64,000 nucleotides of DNA, taken from the NCBI GenBank assembly GCA_964407665.1, contig CAYOWK010000019.1, positions 1 to 64,000 on the forward strand. The letters run 5' to 3'. A model generated the notes under the pieces. It made no database searches, was not told the origin of the DNA, and saw nothing but the letters and a program-made list of their open reading frames with translations. Both the position numbers and the translations under genes were made by a program. Shown here one piece after another: positions 9,235-18,284 of the stretch (its first letter is position 1; each line of letters begins with the position of its first letter). The DNA is from CAYOWK01 sp964407665. Lineage in GTDB: Bacteria; Pseudomonadota; Alphaproteobacteria; Caulobacterales; Hyphomonadaceae.

Positions 9235-10593
9235 ATGTCCGCCCTCACATCCTCGATCTCTTCATGGCTGCGTCCCAGTGAGTCGTCTGACGACGACGCC
9301 GGCCCTGAAATCCGCCGAGGCAGCCTCGCCCTGGGCGCCTTCGTCCTGATCTTCATCGTCGGCGGCGCGCTGACGCCGCTCGACGCGGCGGTGGTCGGAA
9401 CGGGCCGGGTCACGGTGTCCGGCAACCGCCAGGCCGTCCAGCACCGCGACGGCGGAATCGTCGCCCAGCTGACGGTCCGCGAGGGCCAGATTGTCGCCGC
9501 GGGAGATATCCTCCTGAGCGTCGACACCAACGAGCTGACCTCGCAGGAGCGCGTGCTCTCGCGCCAGACCATTGCAGCGCGGATGCTTGAATCTCGGCTC
9601 GTCAACCAGATGTCAGGCCGGGAGGATTTCGCGCGGCCCGCGTGGATGGCGGGCCTGCCCGAACGGGACAAGGCCGACGCCGAATCGACCTACCAGTCCC
9701 AGCTGACCGAGTTCCGGTCTGGCGCGGGCTCGCTCGGCGCCCAGCTGGAAGTGGTCGACCAGCGTATCGCCCAGACCGACTCCCAGCTCGAAGGGCTCGA
9801 AGGGCAGATCGAGTCGGCGCGCCGCCAGATCACGATCACCCGCGACCAGCTGGTGGATATCCGTCAGCTCTATGACAAGGGCCTCGCCACGCTGTCCCGC
9901 GTCCGCAGCCTGGAATCCTCGGCTGCCGAGCTTCAGGGACGCCTCGCCACCGCAACCGCCGACCGCGATCGCGCCCTCGGCATGAAGCTCGAACTCAACC
10001 AGCAACAAAGCGAGCTTCGCGCCGGGCGCACGGACTCCAACGCCGAACTCCTCCGGCAGGTGCAGACCGAGCTTCTGACCCTCGAACCCAAGCTGATCGC
10101 GACACGCGCGCAGATCGGGCGGGCGGAGGTCCGCGCGACCGCGAGCGGACGCGTGGTAGGCCTCACGATCTTCACGGAGGGCGGCGTCATATCGCCCGGC
10201 CAGACCCTGATGGAGATCGTCCCCGACAACGCGCCGCGGATCATCGAGGCCCAGATCCGGCCCCAGGACGCCGAGAACGTGCGTCCCGGCCAGCGAGCGC
10301 AGATCCGCTTCAACGTCGCCCACGCCCGTCGCGCGCCACAGCTGTTTGGAACAGTCATCTCCGTCTCCGCCGACCAGTTCGTCGACGAGCGGACCGGCCT
10401 TGCCTACTTCAAGATCCAGGCAGAGCTCCCGCCCTCCGAGATCTCCAAGCTGGAGGCAGCTGTTCAGGGTAAGGCCGACATCGGGCCCGGCGTGCCCGCC
10501 GACGTGGTCATTCCGATCCGGGGCCGCACGGCGCTCGGCTACCTGCTCGACCCGCTCCAGGACGCGCTGTGGCGCTCCTTCCGCGAAGATTGA
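9235..10593 (+). CDS. Type I secretion membrane fusion protein (HlyD/PrtE family)
   Basis: Periplasmic adaptor linking the ABC exporter to a TolC-like outer-membrane channel. One N-terminal transmembrane helix (LALGAFVLIFIVGGALTPL, about residues 28-50) is followed by a biotinyl-lipoyl-like half (QHRDGGIVAQLTVREGQIV), a long coiled-coil hairpin (about residues 140-290) and the second lipoyl half and beta-barrel (VGLTIFTEGGVISPGQTLMEIVP). Length (452) is normal for the family. ATG at 9235 sits behind GGAGGGAGCACC and one base after the ATPase stop, so the two are surely one operon. Substrate is inferred to be the RTX protein at 0.1-3.6 kb. Confidence 0.93.
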   Translation: MSALTSSISSWLRPSESSDDDAGPEIRRGSLALGAFVLIFIVGGALTPLDAAVVGTGRVTVSGNRQAVQHRDGGIVAQLTVREGQIVAAGDILLSVDTNELTSQERVLSRQTIAARMLESRLVNQMSGREDFARPAWMAGLPERDKADAESTYQSQLTEFRSGAGSLGAQLEVVDQRIAQTDSQLEGLEGQIESARRQITITRDQLVDIRQLYDKGLATLSRVRSLESSAAELQGRLATATADRDRALGMKLELNQQQSELRAGRTDSNAELLRQVQTELLTLEPKLIATRAQIGRAEVRATASGRVVGLTIFTEGGVISPGQTLMEIVPDNAPRIIEAQIRPQDAENVRPGQRAQIRFNVAHARRAPQLFGTVISVSADQFVDERTGLAYFKIQAELPPSEISKLEAAVQGKADIGPGVPADVVIPIRGRTALGYLLDPLQDALWRSFRED

Positions 10594-10622
10594 GCGAAGC
10601 AGCTGGCACGCAGCAGCTGGAC

Positions 10623-10645
10623 CGGACGGTGGGCTAGACCGTCCG
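10623..10645. terminator. Hairpin between convergent genes
   Basis: CGGACGGT, a 7-nt loop, then ACCGTCCG: a perfect 8-bp stem between the fusion-protein stop and the convergent protease stop, followed on the plus strand by a pyrimidine-rich CCTGTCCTTTCT. Probably terminates the secretion operon. Confidence 0.6.
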
Positions 10646-10662
10646 CCTGTCCTTTCTGTCCG

Positions 10663-13029
10663 TCACCAGTCGCGCCGCAGAGCCACCCAGAAGGCGGCGG
10701 CGGCGTCCGCCTGGCGCACATGCGCGGGCTGCGTCGACAGGGCGACGGCGAGATCCATCTCCATGCCGCCAGCCAGCATCGAGGACCACGAGACCTCCAG
10801 ATCGAGTTCCCGCCCGGACGGCTGCAAAGACGCAGTTCGCTCCTCATAGCTCAGCGCACCAGATTTCAGCACGGCGACCGGGCCCTCGAACCGGATGACC
10901 CCGCCCTCGGCTCGCCTTGGCTGCATGAGGGCAAAACTCAGATCGCCCCCGCCAACTTCCCGGCTTGCGCTCAGGGTCCAGGCGCTGGTCCAGAGCCCCT
11001 CAACGTCCGCGCCGTTCAGGCGCGCGCGCGCGGCCTCCGTCGATCCCGCAATCCTCCAGCGTCCAAGATCCCGGGACCACAGGAACGATACTGCGGACAT
11101 TGTGGACGAATCCGTGCTTCCAAAGCGACTTTGAAGCGCACCGCCCAATGCGCTGGTCCGGTCATCGCTGCGCGACACGCCCAGCCGCCATTCGCCCGCT
11201 TCGTCTGCGTGACCGATGCCCAGACCCGCTGCATCCCGGCCTGAGCTTGCAGCTTGCCGCAGATCGAGCATCACCGGGCCCAGAGTGACTCTCGCCTCGC
11301 TCCACGTCGATCCGGTCTCGAGGACCGCAGGACCCGATGCGTCGCTGACAAGGCGCAGGTCGGCCCCGATATTCCGTCCACCGCCTCCCCGGCCTGCCTG
11401 GAAGCTGAAGTCGCCCATTTCCAGACCGACTTCGAAGATCGGTTCCTCGTCCAGTCGCCATGGCTGACGCGGATCCGCCGCCAGGGGCAGCGGTTGCAGC
11501 CACGACAACCTCGCCTGCCCCAGCCTGACGGCATGGCTTGCCGCCAGCGCATAGCGGGCGCGCTGGCCCATGTCCGAGAAACTGGGCCGACCAACATCGG
11601 CGGCGCCGGCCCCCAGCTGAAAGCCGCGTTCGAGACTGTCCTGGAACACCAGCCCGGTCAGGGCGCCTGAATGGGTCACCCAGTCACCCAGCGCCCCGCT
11701 CGCAGGCGCGAGGGCGGCCCCGAGGCTGACGGTTGTCGCGCCAAATGACAGGCTGGACGTCCCAATCGGCTGGAAAGCGCGCTCCAGGTTCAAGACCCCG
11801 ACACCGGAGACCGCATCCGTGCCCGGTCCTGCAACCGTGCCGGTGACGCTGTCAGCGCCGACAGATACATAGTCATCTGCTGTCATCAGCAGCGAGGCGA
11901 GAGCGGTCTGCGGGGTAATGTTTGGAAACGCCTGAAGCAGAAGGGCGAGCGCCCCGGACACCTGCGGCGCGGCGAATGACGTGCCGCCCAGGGGCGCCCA
12001 GTAGTCCCCTTCATCATCAAGATCATTGCAAGCGGTGGTCACCGAACCCGAGCAGGCGACACGTTCGGGTGTGAGAACATTGTCATCAGGCCCGGCAAGC
12101 AAAAGGTCTTCTCCCGGAGCGAGAAGATAGAAATTCTGTGTAGGTCCGGCTCGGCTAGAGAAATCAGATATCCGGCCGTCGGGATCGACAGAGCCAACAG
12201 CGACAACCTGGCGGTTGGCCCCGATGGTTCCCGCAAAACTGGCGGGCCAGTTTGGCGCGGCTGTCTTGTCGTTTCCTGCCGCGATAACGATCAGCGCGCC
12301 CGAATTCACCGCCCGGACAAGGGCCGACTGAACGCTTTGCGGGACCTGTGTTCCGTCGCCGCCCAGAGACAGGTTGATGATGCGCGCGCCCTGCGAGACT
12401 GCATGATCAATGCCCGCGACAAGCCCCGACAGGCTGCATCCGGCATCCTCGCCCGTCTCCTGGCAGGTTCCCGGACGATCAATCCGGATCGCCAGAACCT
12501 GCGCGTCATAGGCGACTCCATGGACGCCCTTGCCGTCCTTGTTGGCGGCGATGACCGTTGAGACAAATGTCCCATGCCCATCGGGATCAAGGTCGTCGGC
12601 CGAGCGTGTCGACGCGTAGACGTCGTGTGTACCTGCGATCCGGCCGGACAGTTCACTGATCGACGCGTCAACATTGGAATCGAGAACGGCCACCGTGACG
12701 CCTGCGCCGGTGGCGCCGCGTGAGTAGGCGGTCGACGCCTTGATGGCCCCGAGGCCGCTCCGGTAAGTGGTCGTGAATCCTGACCCGAAATACTCGGGCG
12801 TCTCGAATGCGGCCGGCGGCAGGGCAGCGGGCGGCGGCGGGGGCGGCGACACAGGGGGCGATGGCGGCAGGACCGGAGGGGCGGCCGGAGAGGAACCACC
12901 GCCCCCTCCACTCGCGCAACCTGCGGTAGCAGCGCCCATCAGGCCGGCGACAAGCACCGCCCTGACAATTGCTAGTCCGCGTCCATACGCCGGGCCAAGC
13001 CGCTCTGATGAACCAACAAGATAGGCCAA
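10663..13029 (-). CDS. Subtilisin-like (S8) serine protease lipoprotein, autotransporter-like
   Basis: The catalytic triad is visible: Asp in VAVLDSNVD, His in GHGTFVSTV and Ser in GGTSFAAPQVSGAL. The N-terminus has a lipobox (GAATAGC) followed by a Gly/Ser stretch and a proline-rich linker. The protease spans about residues 85-420. The rest (about 350 residues) is rich in alternating polar/aromatic strands and ends in RRDW, resembling an outer-membrane barrel with a terminal aromatic. This is the NalP/SphB1-like plan, in which a surface protease processes other exported proteins. The TTG start at 13029 is supported by AGGGGG seven bases upstream. Barrel identity is inference from composition. 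Confidence 0.85.
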   Translation of the reverse strand: MAYLVGSSERLGPAYGRGLAIVRAVLVAGLMGAATAGCASGGGGGSSPAAPPVLPPSPPVSPPPPPPAALPPAAFETPEYFGSGFTTTYRSGLGAIKASTAYSRGATGAGVTVAVLDSNVDASISELSGRIAGTHDVYASTRSADDLDPDGHGTFVSTVIAANKDGKGVHGVAYDAQVLAIRIDRPGTCQETGEDAGCSLSGLVAGIDHAVSQGARIINLSLGGDGTQVPQSVQSALVRAVNSGALIVIAAGNDKTAAPNWPASFAGTIGANRQVVAVGSVDPDGRISDFSSRAGPTQNFYLLAPGEDLLLAGPDDNVLTPERVACSGSVTTACNDLDDEGDYWAPLGGTSFAAPQVSGALALLLQAFPNITPQTALASLLMTADDYVSVGADSVTGTVAGPGTDAVSGVGVLNLERAFQPIGTSSLSFGATTVSLGAALAPASGALGDWVTHSGALTGLVFQDSLERGFQLGAGAADVGRPSFSDMGQRARYALAASHAVRLGQARLSWLQPLPLAADPRQPWRLDEEPIFEVGLEMGDFSFQAGRGGGGRNIGADLRLVSDASGPAVLETGSTWSEARVTLGPVMLDLRQAASSGRDAAGLGIGHADEAGEWRLGVSRSDDRTSALGGALQSRFGSTDSSTMSAVSFLWSRDLGRWRIAGSTEAARARLNGADVEGLWTSAWTLSASREVGGGDLSFALMQPRRAEGGVIRFEGPVAVLKSGALSYEERTASLQPSGRELDLEVSWSSMLAGGMEMDLAVALSTQPAHVRQADAAAAFWVALRRDW

Positions 13030-13235
13030 ACGTCAGCCCCCTATCGCCGTGCCGAGTCGCGTGACCCAGCGGCGATAGCCTACCGGCTATCATTGAGCGG
13101 TCAAAGCGGTCTTTCCGGAAGCTCCGGGCCGGTGGCGACAGCATGCAGGTCAACGGCTGGTTTGGCTTGCAAGGCTCCGGTGAGCGGGTCCGCGAACCGG
13201 GCCCACGGTCAATAATCCGCGTGCGGCGACCTCGC

Positions 13236-13724
13236 CTAGCGCGACTGGAATTCCTGCGACGTCAACATGTTCTTGAGTAGCAGCTTGCGCTCACCCGTCT
13301 GTTGCAGGAACGGGAGGTGGTCCGTGTAGGCCGACTCGTCCGGCTCACGATTGAAGGCAACCTTGTAGGCCGCCTTCAGGTACTCCTCATCCGTGATGTA
13401 GTCGGTCTCTGGATCCTTGTGCATCTCGGCGTACATCCGAATGAAGGCATCGGCGACGTCAACGCGCGATTCGCCCTGCCCTGACCTGTAGCTGTTCAGC
13501 TTGGCATCGATATCGGCAGGGCACGGTCCTTCGAGGGCGGTGCTGCAGAAATACTCGTAGAGCGAGGCATCCTTCGCCCGGGTCGAGATATCGGTGATGT
13601 TCTGCGAATATTCGACCATAGACGCACCGGTCGCGGGCGGCACTGTCCCCGGCTCCGGGGCCTTTTCCCCGCAGGCTAACGTGGCAAGGGCGGCGCAGGC
13701 GGCCAGGACAATTCGAAGATTCAC
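13236..13724 (-). CDS. Lipoprotein with DUF4214-like C-terminus
   Basis: GTG start at 13724 chosen because it has GAGG upstream and begins a clear lipoprotein signal (VNLRIVLAACAALATLAC). The mature part is about 145 residues. Its end, AFNREPDESAYTDHL followed by LLKNMLTSQEFQSR, looks like the DUF4214 pattern (a GREPD turn followed by an SPEF motif), a domain common in alphaproteobacterial surface and RTX proteins. A longer frame running to 13898 lacks a signal peptide and is less likely. Function unknown; location probably the inner face of the outer membrane. Confidence 0.7.
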   Translation of the reverse strand: MNLRIVLAACAALATLACGEKAPEPGTVPPATGASMVEYSQNITDISTRAKDASLYEYFCSTALEGPCPADIDAKLNSYRSGQGESRVDVADAFIRMYAEMHKDPETDYITDEEYLKAAYKVAFNREPDESAYTDHLPFLQQTGERKLLLKNMLTSQEFQSR

Positions 13725-13912
13725 GCGGCAACCTCGCAGGACAGTGTACGCGCGCAATCTAGGCGCCGCGCCCACGCTTGTCCATTCGACGGCTGCGAAC
13801 ACACCCGGGCATTGCAGGCCGGAGGCGGGCTTGCTGACCGCACATCCGGCGCAGACCGGCCCTTCTCGGCGCCCCTGTAACAGGCGGCCAGCATGCACCC
13901 GCCCCGGGGAAA

Positions 13913-14266
13913 TCAGCCCCGATCGGCGGAGGGCTGTGCGCGCAAAAGCCGTACATGCCGCATGGCGGCCGCCTTGTTGAAGAATTCGATGGTCATGTTT
14001 TTCGCGATCGCTTCAGCGCCGGTGAGGGGCGTGAGATCGGCCACCTGCCGGAAGCAGGACATTCGGTAGGCCTTCTGATGCACCTTCATGCGAGCCGCGC
14101 TGCAGGCCTGCGTTTCGCCCTCGAGACATTTCCCCATGAGCGCGTTGGCGCTGATGATGCCGTCGCCGTACATCGACCATACCTCCATGGGCGGCCGGCA
14201 GCCGGCCTCCGCCCATGCGGGGCTGCTGGCCAGACACATCGCAATGACCGCACAGACTCTCTTCAC
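13913..14266 (-). CDS. Small secreted protein of unknown function
   Basis: GTG at 14266 lies eight bases after GGGAG and starts a Sec signal peptide (VKRVCAVIAMCLASS, predicted cut after AWA). The mature chain is about 100 residues with four or five cysteines (GCRPP, GKCLEG, QACSAAR, MSCFRQ), so disulphides in the periplasm are likely. It begins 24 bases downstream of csgG on the same strand and may be the last gene of the curli export operon. I do not recognise a family. Confidence 0.65.
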   Translation of the reverse strand: MKRVCAVIAMCLASSPAWAEAGCRPPMEVWSMYGDGIISANALMGKCLEGETQACSAARMKVHQKAYRMSCFRQVADLTPLTGAEAIAKNMTIEFFNKAAAMRHVRLLRAQPSADRG

Positions 14267-14289
14267 GCATATTCTCCCGGCCACATTGC

Positions 14290-15216
14290 TCAGCGCGCCT
14301 TCGCTCCGAACAGGCTTGGCAGACTCAGGGTCGAAGGCGGCGTCTTTGCATTGGCGAACACATCGCCCTTTTCAGTGCGGTGTTTGTCCAGCAGGGCGGC
14401 TGCGGCGGCCTTGTCGCTGAAGCTCCAGACGCCCAGTTCGGCGCCTTCCACGACCAGCATCTCCACGGCCTTCTCGACCGCCTGGCGCAGCGCCAGCAGA
14501 TCGGGCTCGTTGGTGGTGATGCCTGTCTCGGCCTCGAGCAGCTCCTTGTAGCTCACGAACCGGAACGCATTGGCGGAGATCCCGACCGAAGCGATCTTCT
14601 TGGACGCCACGACCGTCGTGATCACCTCGCCTGTCTTCACGCTTACAGCGCGCAGATAGACGGTCACCGTGTCTTCCCGGTAGCTGGTGTGCGCGCCGAT
14701 GCCGAGGAAGCGTGCGCCGGCCCCGCCGGTCACCGTGTTGGTGTCGTAGCCGATGACGCCGCCTTCGAGGATGATCCCGGCGAACAGCATGGGCGGCAGG
14801 GCTTCGGGGTTGATGATCTCCTCGCCAAGGTACTGCTTGCGCATCTCGCGGATGATCTGGCGTTCCTTCAGGAGATTATCGAGGTTCTCGCGCTCGAGGA
14901 CGGTGAACCAGGTGCGGTTCCCGGCGTCCTGCAGGGCCTTCACCAGGATCGATGTGGAGCCCTGCGAGATCGCCTTGGACAGCGACTGAACGCCTTCCGT
15001 GGGTTCGAACCGGCCGGTCTGGTCGAGGAAGTTGTAGACGGTGACCGCCAGCTTCTCGCGCGGGGGCGGCAGCGCCAGAAGATCAGACTGCGAACTTGTT
15101 GCAGCGCCTGCATAGGCAGGGGTCTGGACCAGTCCCGACAGGGCCTGGTCCGGCGTGGCGCATGCCGATGCAAGCAGGCCGAGTACAGCGAGGGCGGTGG
15201 TGCGGATCAGGGCCAT
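14290..15216 (-). CDS. csgG: Curli secretion channel CsgG family lipoprotein
   Basis: CsgG forms the nonameric outer-membrane channel that exports curli subunits. The lipobox LLASAC (Cys19) anchors the protein. Family features seen are VTVYNFLDQTGRFEP, FTVLERENLDNLLKERQIIREMR, LFAGIILEGGVIGYDTN and the membrane hairpin segment YREDTVTVYLRAVSVKTGEV. Length 308 is slightly longer than E. coli CsgG. It starts one base after the csgF stop, so the two are co-translated. HfaB of Caulobacter is a related CsgG-like protein, but the adjacent csgF favours curli. Confidence 0.92.
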   Translation of the reverse strand: MALIRTTALAVLGLLASACATPDQALSGLVQTPAYAGAATSSQSDLLALPPPREKLAVTVYNFLDQTGRFEPTEGVQSLSKAISQGSTSILVKALQDAGNRTWFTVLERENLDNLLKERQIIREMRKQYLGEEIINPEALPPMLFAGIILEGGVIGYDTNTVTGGAGARFLGIGAHTSYREDTVTVYLRAVSVKTGEVITTVVASKKIASVGISANAFRFVSYKELLEAETGITTNEPDLLALRQAVEKAVEMLVVEGAELGVWSFSDKAAAAALLDKHRTEKGDVFANAKTPPSTLSLPSLFGAKAR

Positions 15217-15217
15217 G

Positions 15218-15766
15218 TCAGAAGCCGCCCACGGCTGAGGTCAGGTCGCCGCCGGACGTTGTCGCCGGGGCCAGGTCGAGACCCGTTCCGCCGAGTCCGA
15301 GGGAGGAGGCCGCGTTCGTGCTGGCGCCCAGGAGCGGGATCTCGATCTCTGTGCGGGTGCCCGCTGCGTTGTCGACGATGACAAGCTGGACGGAGTCGAG
15401 GCCGCGCTCGAAGCTGATGACCTGTTCGCCGAATGTGATGGTGCCGCTGTCCTGCGGGTTCTCGCCGAAGATCGCATCGTTGACCTGGCTGGCCAGCGAG
15501 GAGAGCAGGCGGCTCTGCAGCTGCCTGACAAAGAGGTCGGTGGCCGAACTGGCCGAAGCCGCTGCCGCCTTGTAGTCGTTCTGGGCGTTCGCGATCGAGA
15601 GCAGGTGAGAGGAGTTGAACGCGTCTCCGCCAAACGACGGGTTGGTGGGCTTGTAGACCAGCGCCTGGCCATGCGCGGGAAGCGAAGAAGCCAAAGCCGC
15701 GGCGACCAGCCCGATCAGTCGATATGGCGCTGCCAAGCGACCACCGCCGGATTCATGAACCGCCAT
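15218..15766 (-). CDS. csgF: Curli assembly protein CsgF
   Basis: CsgF plugs the extracellular mouth of the CsgG pore and couples export to nucleation. After a signal peptide ending AHG, the mature protein starts QALVYKPTNPSFGG, the CsgG-binding motif of CsgF, followed by HLLSIANAQN. The ATG at 15766 (182 residues) follows GGGAGGAACG; the frame is open for 36 more codons upstream without signal features. The C-terminal 80 residues are longer than in E. coli CsgF and rich in Gly, Ala and Thr. No csgA, csgB or csgE is in the window. Confidence 0.9.
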   Translation of the reverse strand: MAVHESGGGRLAAPYRLIGLVAAALASSLPAHGQALVYKPTNPSFGGDAFNSSHLLSIANAQNDYKAAAASASSATDLFVRQLQSRLLSSLASQVNDAIFGENPQDSGTITFGEQVISFERGLDSVQLVIVDNAAGTRTEIEIPLLGASTNAASSLGLGGTGLDLAPATTSGGDLTSAVGGF

Positions 15767-16061
15767 ATTCGTTCCTCCCGTGTGTTGAATCGGAACGATA
15801 TCCCCCTTTGCAAGAAAGATTCCGCGCTGACGCGACATCTGCGCTGTCACGGCTGAGCAATTGGGCGCTCCCAAAAGAGGACACGCCAGAACTTGCCGAA
15901 ATTGCTGGATGATACGGATGGACGCGGCGGGGGAGTCGCTCGGTCAGGTGGCATAGCCGACGGCGCCGTCGTTACGGCTCGTCCTAAAAGGAGCCCTTCG
16001 TCTGCCAGAGGCACAAAATGCCCCGGATTTGGTTTCGGGACGATGGGCAGTTCGCGCCTGG

Positions 16062-16301
16062 CTAGTTGTTTAGTCGACGGGACACCCAATCCACCTTGGG
16101 TGTCAGATAGCGCTCGACGAGTTGGGTAAGGCCACCACGGCCGCCACGGCGAGTCCACGCTTGCTGGATCTCGCCGAACGACAATCCGGTCGATCGCGCA
16201 ACGTCTTGCCAGGTCTCGCCAGACATCAGCATAGCCACCGCCGTCTGCTGACGCTGATCCAAATAGGTTGGGAGCTTCGGGTTCGGCATATTCTGATCCA
16301 T
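16062..16301 (-). CDS. Possible small helix-turn-helix protein
   Basis: Seventy-nine codons from an ATG at 16301 (an alternative ATG is four codons later). The segment AVAMLMSGETWQDVARSTG followed by LSFGEIQQAW reads like a helix-turn-helix of a sigma-region-4 or phage regulator type. There is no strong ribosome site and I cannot name a family. It lies alone between csgF and the phage-derived block, so it could be an orphan regulator or a relic. The plus strand here shows nothing better. Confidence 0.4.
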   Translation of the reverse strand: MDQNMPNPKLPTYLDQRQQTAVAMLMSGETWQDVARSTGLSFGEIQQAWTRRGGRGGLTQLVERYLTPKVDWVSRRLNN

Positions 16302-16932
16302 GAGCTTCCAATGCACGCGGGCCGGGGCAGGTTCCGCATGGACCGCAGCGGCTAGATTCACACCGCCCGCTGCATGGGACCCAAAAGTCCGGGTCCGCCG
16401 GTGGTCCACGACGCTGCAACACTCATACCGCGGCAACCGTTCGCTGCGCATTTCCGCCCTGGCAGCCTGCGACGTAAGGATCAGCTATTCGCTCCTGTTC
16501 TTCATTGCTCGATGAGTGACATCGCTCTGGAGAAAGCGTGCGAATTCGAAGGCTCGTGTTGGCGTACCCCTGCGCTAGCCCCGCATGGCCTTGTCGGACG
16601 CTCCTGAATCTGTAGCGCGGCTTGCCCGCATCCAGGCCATCTATCCGGTTCAGCAGAGCGCCGATGGCTCGGCGAACAACCAACGGCGCTCTCCGCTGAT
16701 GCGCGCCCATAACCGGCACTGAGTGTGTCGGTCAGTCCGCGACGGATCCCCGTGGGCATCGTGCTCGTCAGCGACCAAAAAGGTGCGCACGCGCTGATCT
16801 TTTGCACATTCGACTGGACATCGACGCTGAACGGAGCGGTGGTTGTTTCGCGCCCGGCAACAGCACTCCGGGCTCGCTTCGGTGGCGGCGATGGTCGCCG
16901 CCTGCCTCAGGCGAGCCAAGGAGTTTATCCTC
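16302..16932. other. Intergenic stretch without a recognised gene
   Basis: Open frames exist in several phases but none has family similarity, signal features or a convincing ribosome site. The promoter for the phage-derived operon starting at 16933 is expected in this stretch; I could not pick a clear one. Confidence 0.4.
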
Positions 16933-17109
16933 ATGTCCTTCCCTACCCCTACATTGCCTTCAGCGCCTCCACCGCCGCGCAGGCCCTCCCGGACCCAGGC
17001 TGTGCGGCTATCCCTCGCAGCTGCCCGGGTCATTCGCGGGCTCGATCGCCGACTGAGCCGGCGAGTGTCACGCCGCCCCGCGCCCTCCAACCGGGGGACA
17101 GGCGCATGA
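16933..17109 (+). CDS. Small basic protein, first gene of a phage-like operon
   Basis: Fifty-eight codons starting at an ATG nine bases after a near-perfect AAGGAG, the best ribosome site of the block. Its TGA overlaps the ATG of the next gene (ATGA at 17106), the same coupling seen at the next two junctions. The product is proline-rich at the start and then very basic (RLSRRVSRR), compatible with nucleic-acid binding. No family recognised; reality rests on the ribosome site and coupling. Confidence 0.55.
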   Translation: MSFPTPTLPSAPPPPRRPSRTQAVRLSLAAARVIRGLDRRLSRRVSRRPAPSNRGTGA

Positions 17110-18284
17110 CCCAATACCTCTCCGCACAGCATCCCAGCCGCGCGAACGCAGCCGCTGCGCAAGCAGCACCCGCTTCCCCAGCGCCGCCTCCAAGCTCGCG
17201 CACGCGCCGGGTCAAGGACCAGATCGAAGGCGTGGCGCGTTTGAGGCGCACCGCACGACGACGCGCAGTTGAGACAGACACAGGATCAGGTCGGGCGGCA
17301 CCCGCCCCGGTCTCCGGGTCGGACCCGGCTTCGGACCTGGCGGCCGCATCTTTGAGCTCCGAGGTGTCAGCGGCTGCAACCGGGCTGTCGCCCCGCGACG
17401 GCGAGGGATGGGTCGAGCTGTCCGCAGAGGCCTATCACGCAGATCCGGCCCCGACCCCCTCACTCTCCTCGCACATGGCGATCACCGTCATCACGCGGTC
17501 ATTGGCGCACGCCTTCCGCAAACACCCACGGCTGGGCCGGACCGAGGAACCGGCGGTATCCGCCGCCGCTGATCGTGGCAGCGCGGCGCATGCCCTTCTG
17601 TTTGGAGAGGATCGTCTCTGCGTGATCGAGGCCGATGATTATCGCACGCAGGCCGCTCGACAGGCTCGCGATGACGCACGAGCCGGAGGTCGCGTACCCC
17701 TGCTCGCCAGGGAGCTGGAGCCGATCAACGCGATGGTTGAGCTGGCCCATGAGCGCATGCCTCTCCTGCATGGCGGCGCATACAGCGTTGAACAAAGCGC
17801 GCTCTGGCGCTCAGACTCGTTCGGCTGGCGCAGGGCGCGTCTCGATACCCTGTCGGCAGACCGGCGGCTGATCGTCGATTACAAGACCACGGAAGGGCCG
17901 GTCGATGCGCACGCCTGCGAACGGCGCATCGCCGAGCTGAGTCTCCAGATTCAGGCCGCCGCCTATGTCGACGCCGTCGAGAGCCTGCACCCCGAACTGA
18001 TGGGGCGTGTGCGGTTCGTGTTCCAGTGGCAAGAGCAGAAGCCGCCCTACGCCCTCTCCCCGCCCATCGAGATGTCCGAGGCTTACCTGAGCCTGGGCAA
18101 GGCTCAGTGGCGGGCGGCGGGCGCTCTCTGGGATGCGGCAATCCGGGAGAACACCTTCCCCGCCTACGGAACGGCCCGGTTTCTGGCCTGCCCCCCACCC
18201 TGGGAGCTCAACCGATGGGAAGAACGCGAGGGCCTGATCGAGACCCGCGTCCTTGAGACACTGTCAGGAGGGCGACCGTCATGA
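17106..18284 (+). CDS. PD-(D/E)XK nuclease of RecE/Cas4/YqaJ type
   Basis: Likely a phage recombination exonuclease that makes 3' single strands. The signature residues occur in order in the C-terminal half: RGSAAHALLFG (the G-x-x-x-H motif), RARLDTL (metal-binding Asp), LIVDYKTT (D-x-K active site) and QIQAAAYVDA (the Q-x-x-x-Y motif). The first 130 residues are Ala/Pro/Arg-rich and variable. The ATG at 17106 (392 residues) follows GGGGGAC and overlaps the preceding stop; the frame is open further upstream without conserved sequence. It overlaps the ATPase start by four bases. Exonuclease and Sak4-like ATPase side by side is a classical phage recombination pair. Confidence 0.8.
   Translation: MTQYLSAQHPSRANAAAAQAAPASPAPPPSSRTRRVKDQIEGVARLRRTARRRAVETDTGSGRAAPAPVSGSDPASDLAAASLSSEVSAAATGLSPRDGEGWVELSAEAYHADPAPTPSLSSHMAITVITRSLAHAFRKHPRLGRTEEPAVSAAADRGSAAHALLFGEDRLCVIEADDYRTQAARQARDDARAGGRVPLLARELEPINAMVELAHERMPLLHGGAYSVEQSALWRSDSFGWRRARLDTLSADRRLIVDYKTTEGPVDAHACERRIAELSLQIQAAAYVDAVESLHPELMGRVRFVFQWQEQKPPYALSPPIEMSEAYLSLGKAQWRAAGALWDAAIRENTFPAYGTARFLACPPPWELNRWEEREGLIETRVLETLSGGRPS

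Noticed and set aside
15001..15030. GGGTTCGAACC-like tRNA T-loop motif on the plus strand
   Set aside because: Inside csgG coding sequence in frame with conserved residues (FEPTEG); chance match.
16725..17105. N-terminal extension of the PD-(D/E)XK nuclease
   Set aside because: The 127 extra codons have no conserved content; the ATG at 17106 overlaps the preceding small gene and has a ribosome site.
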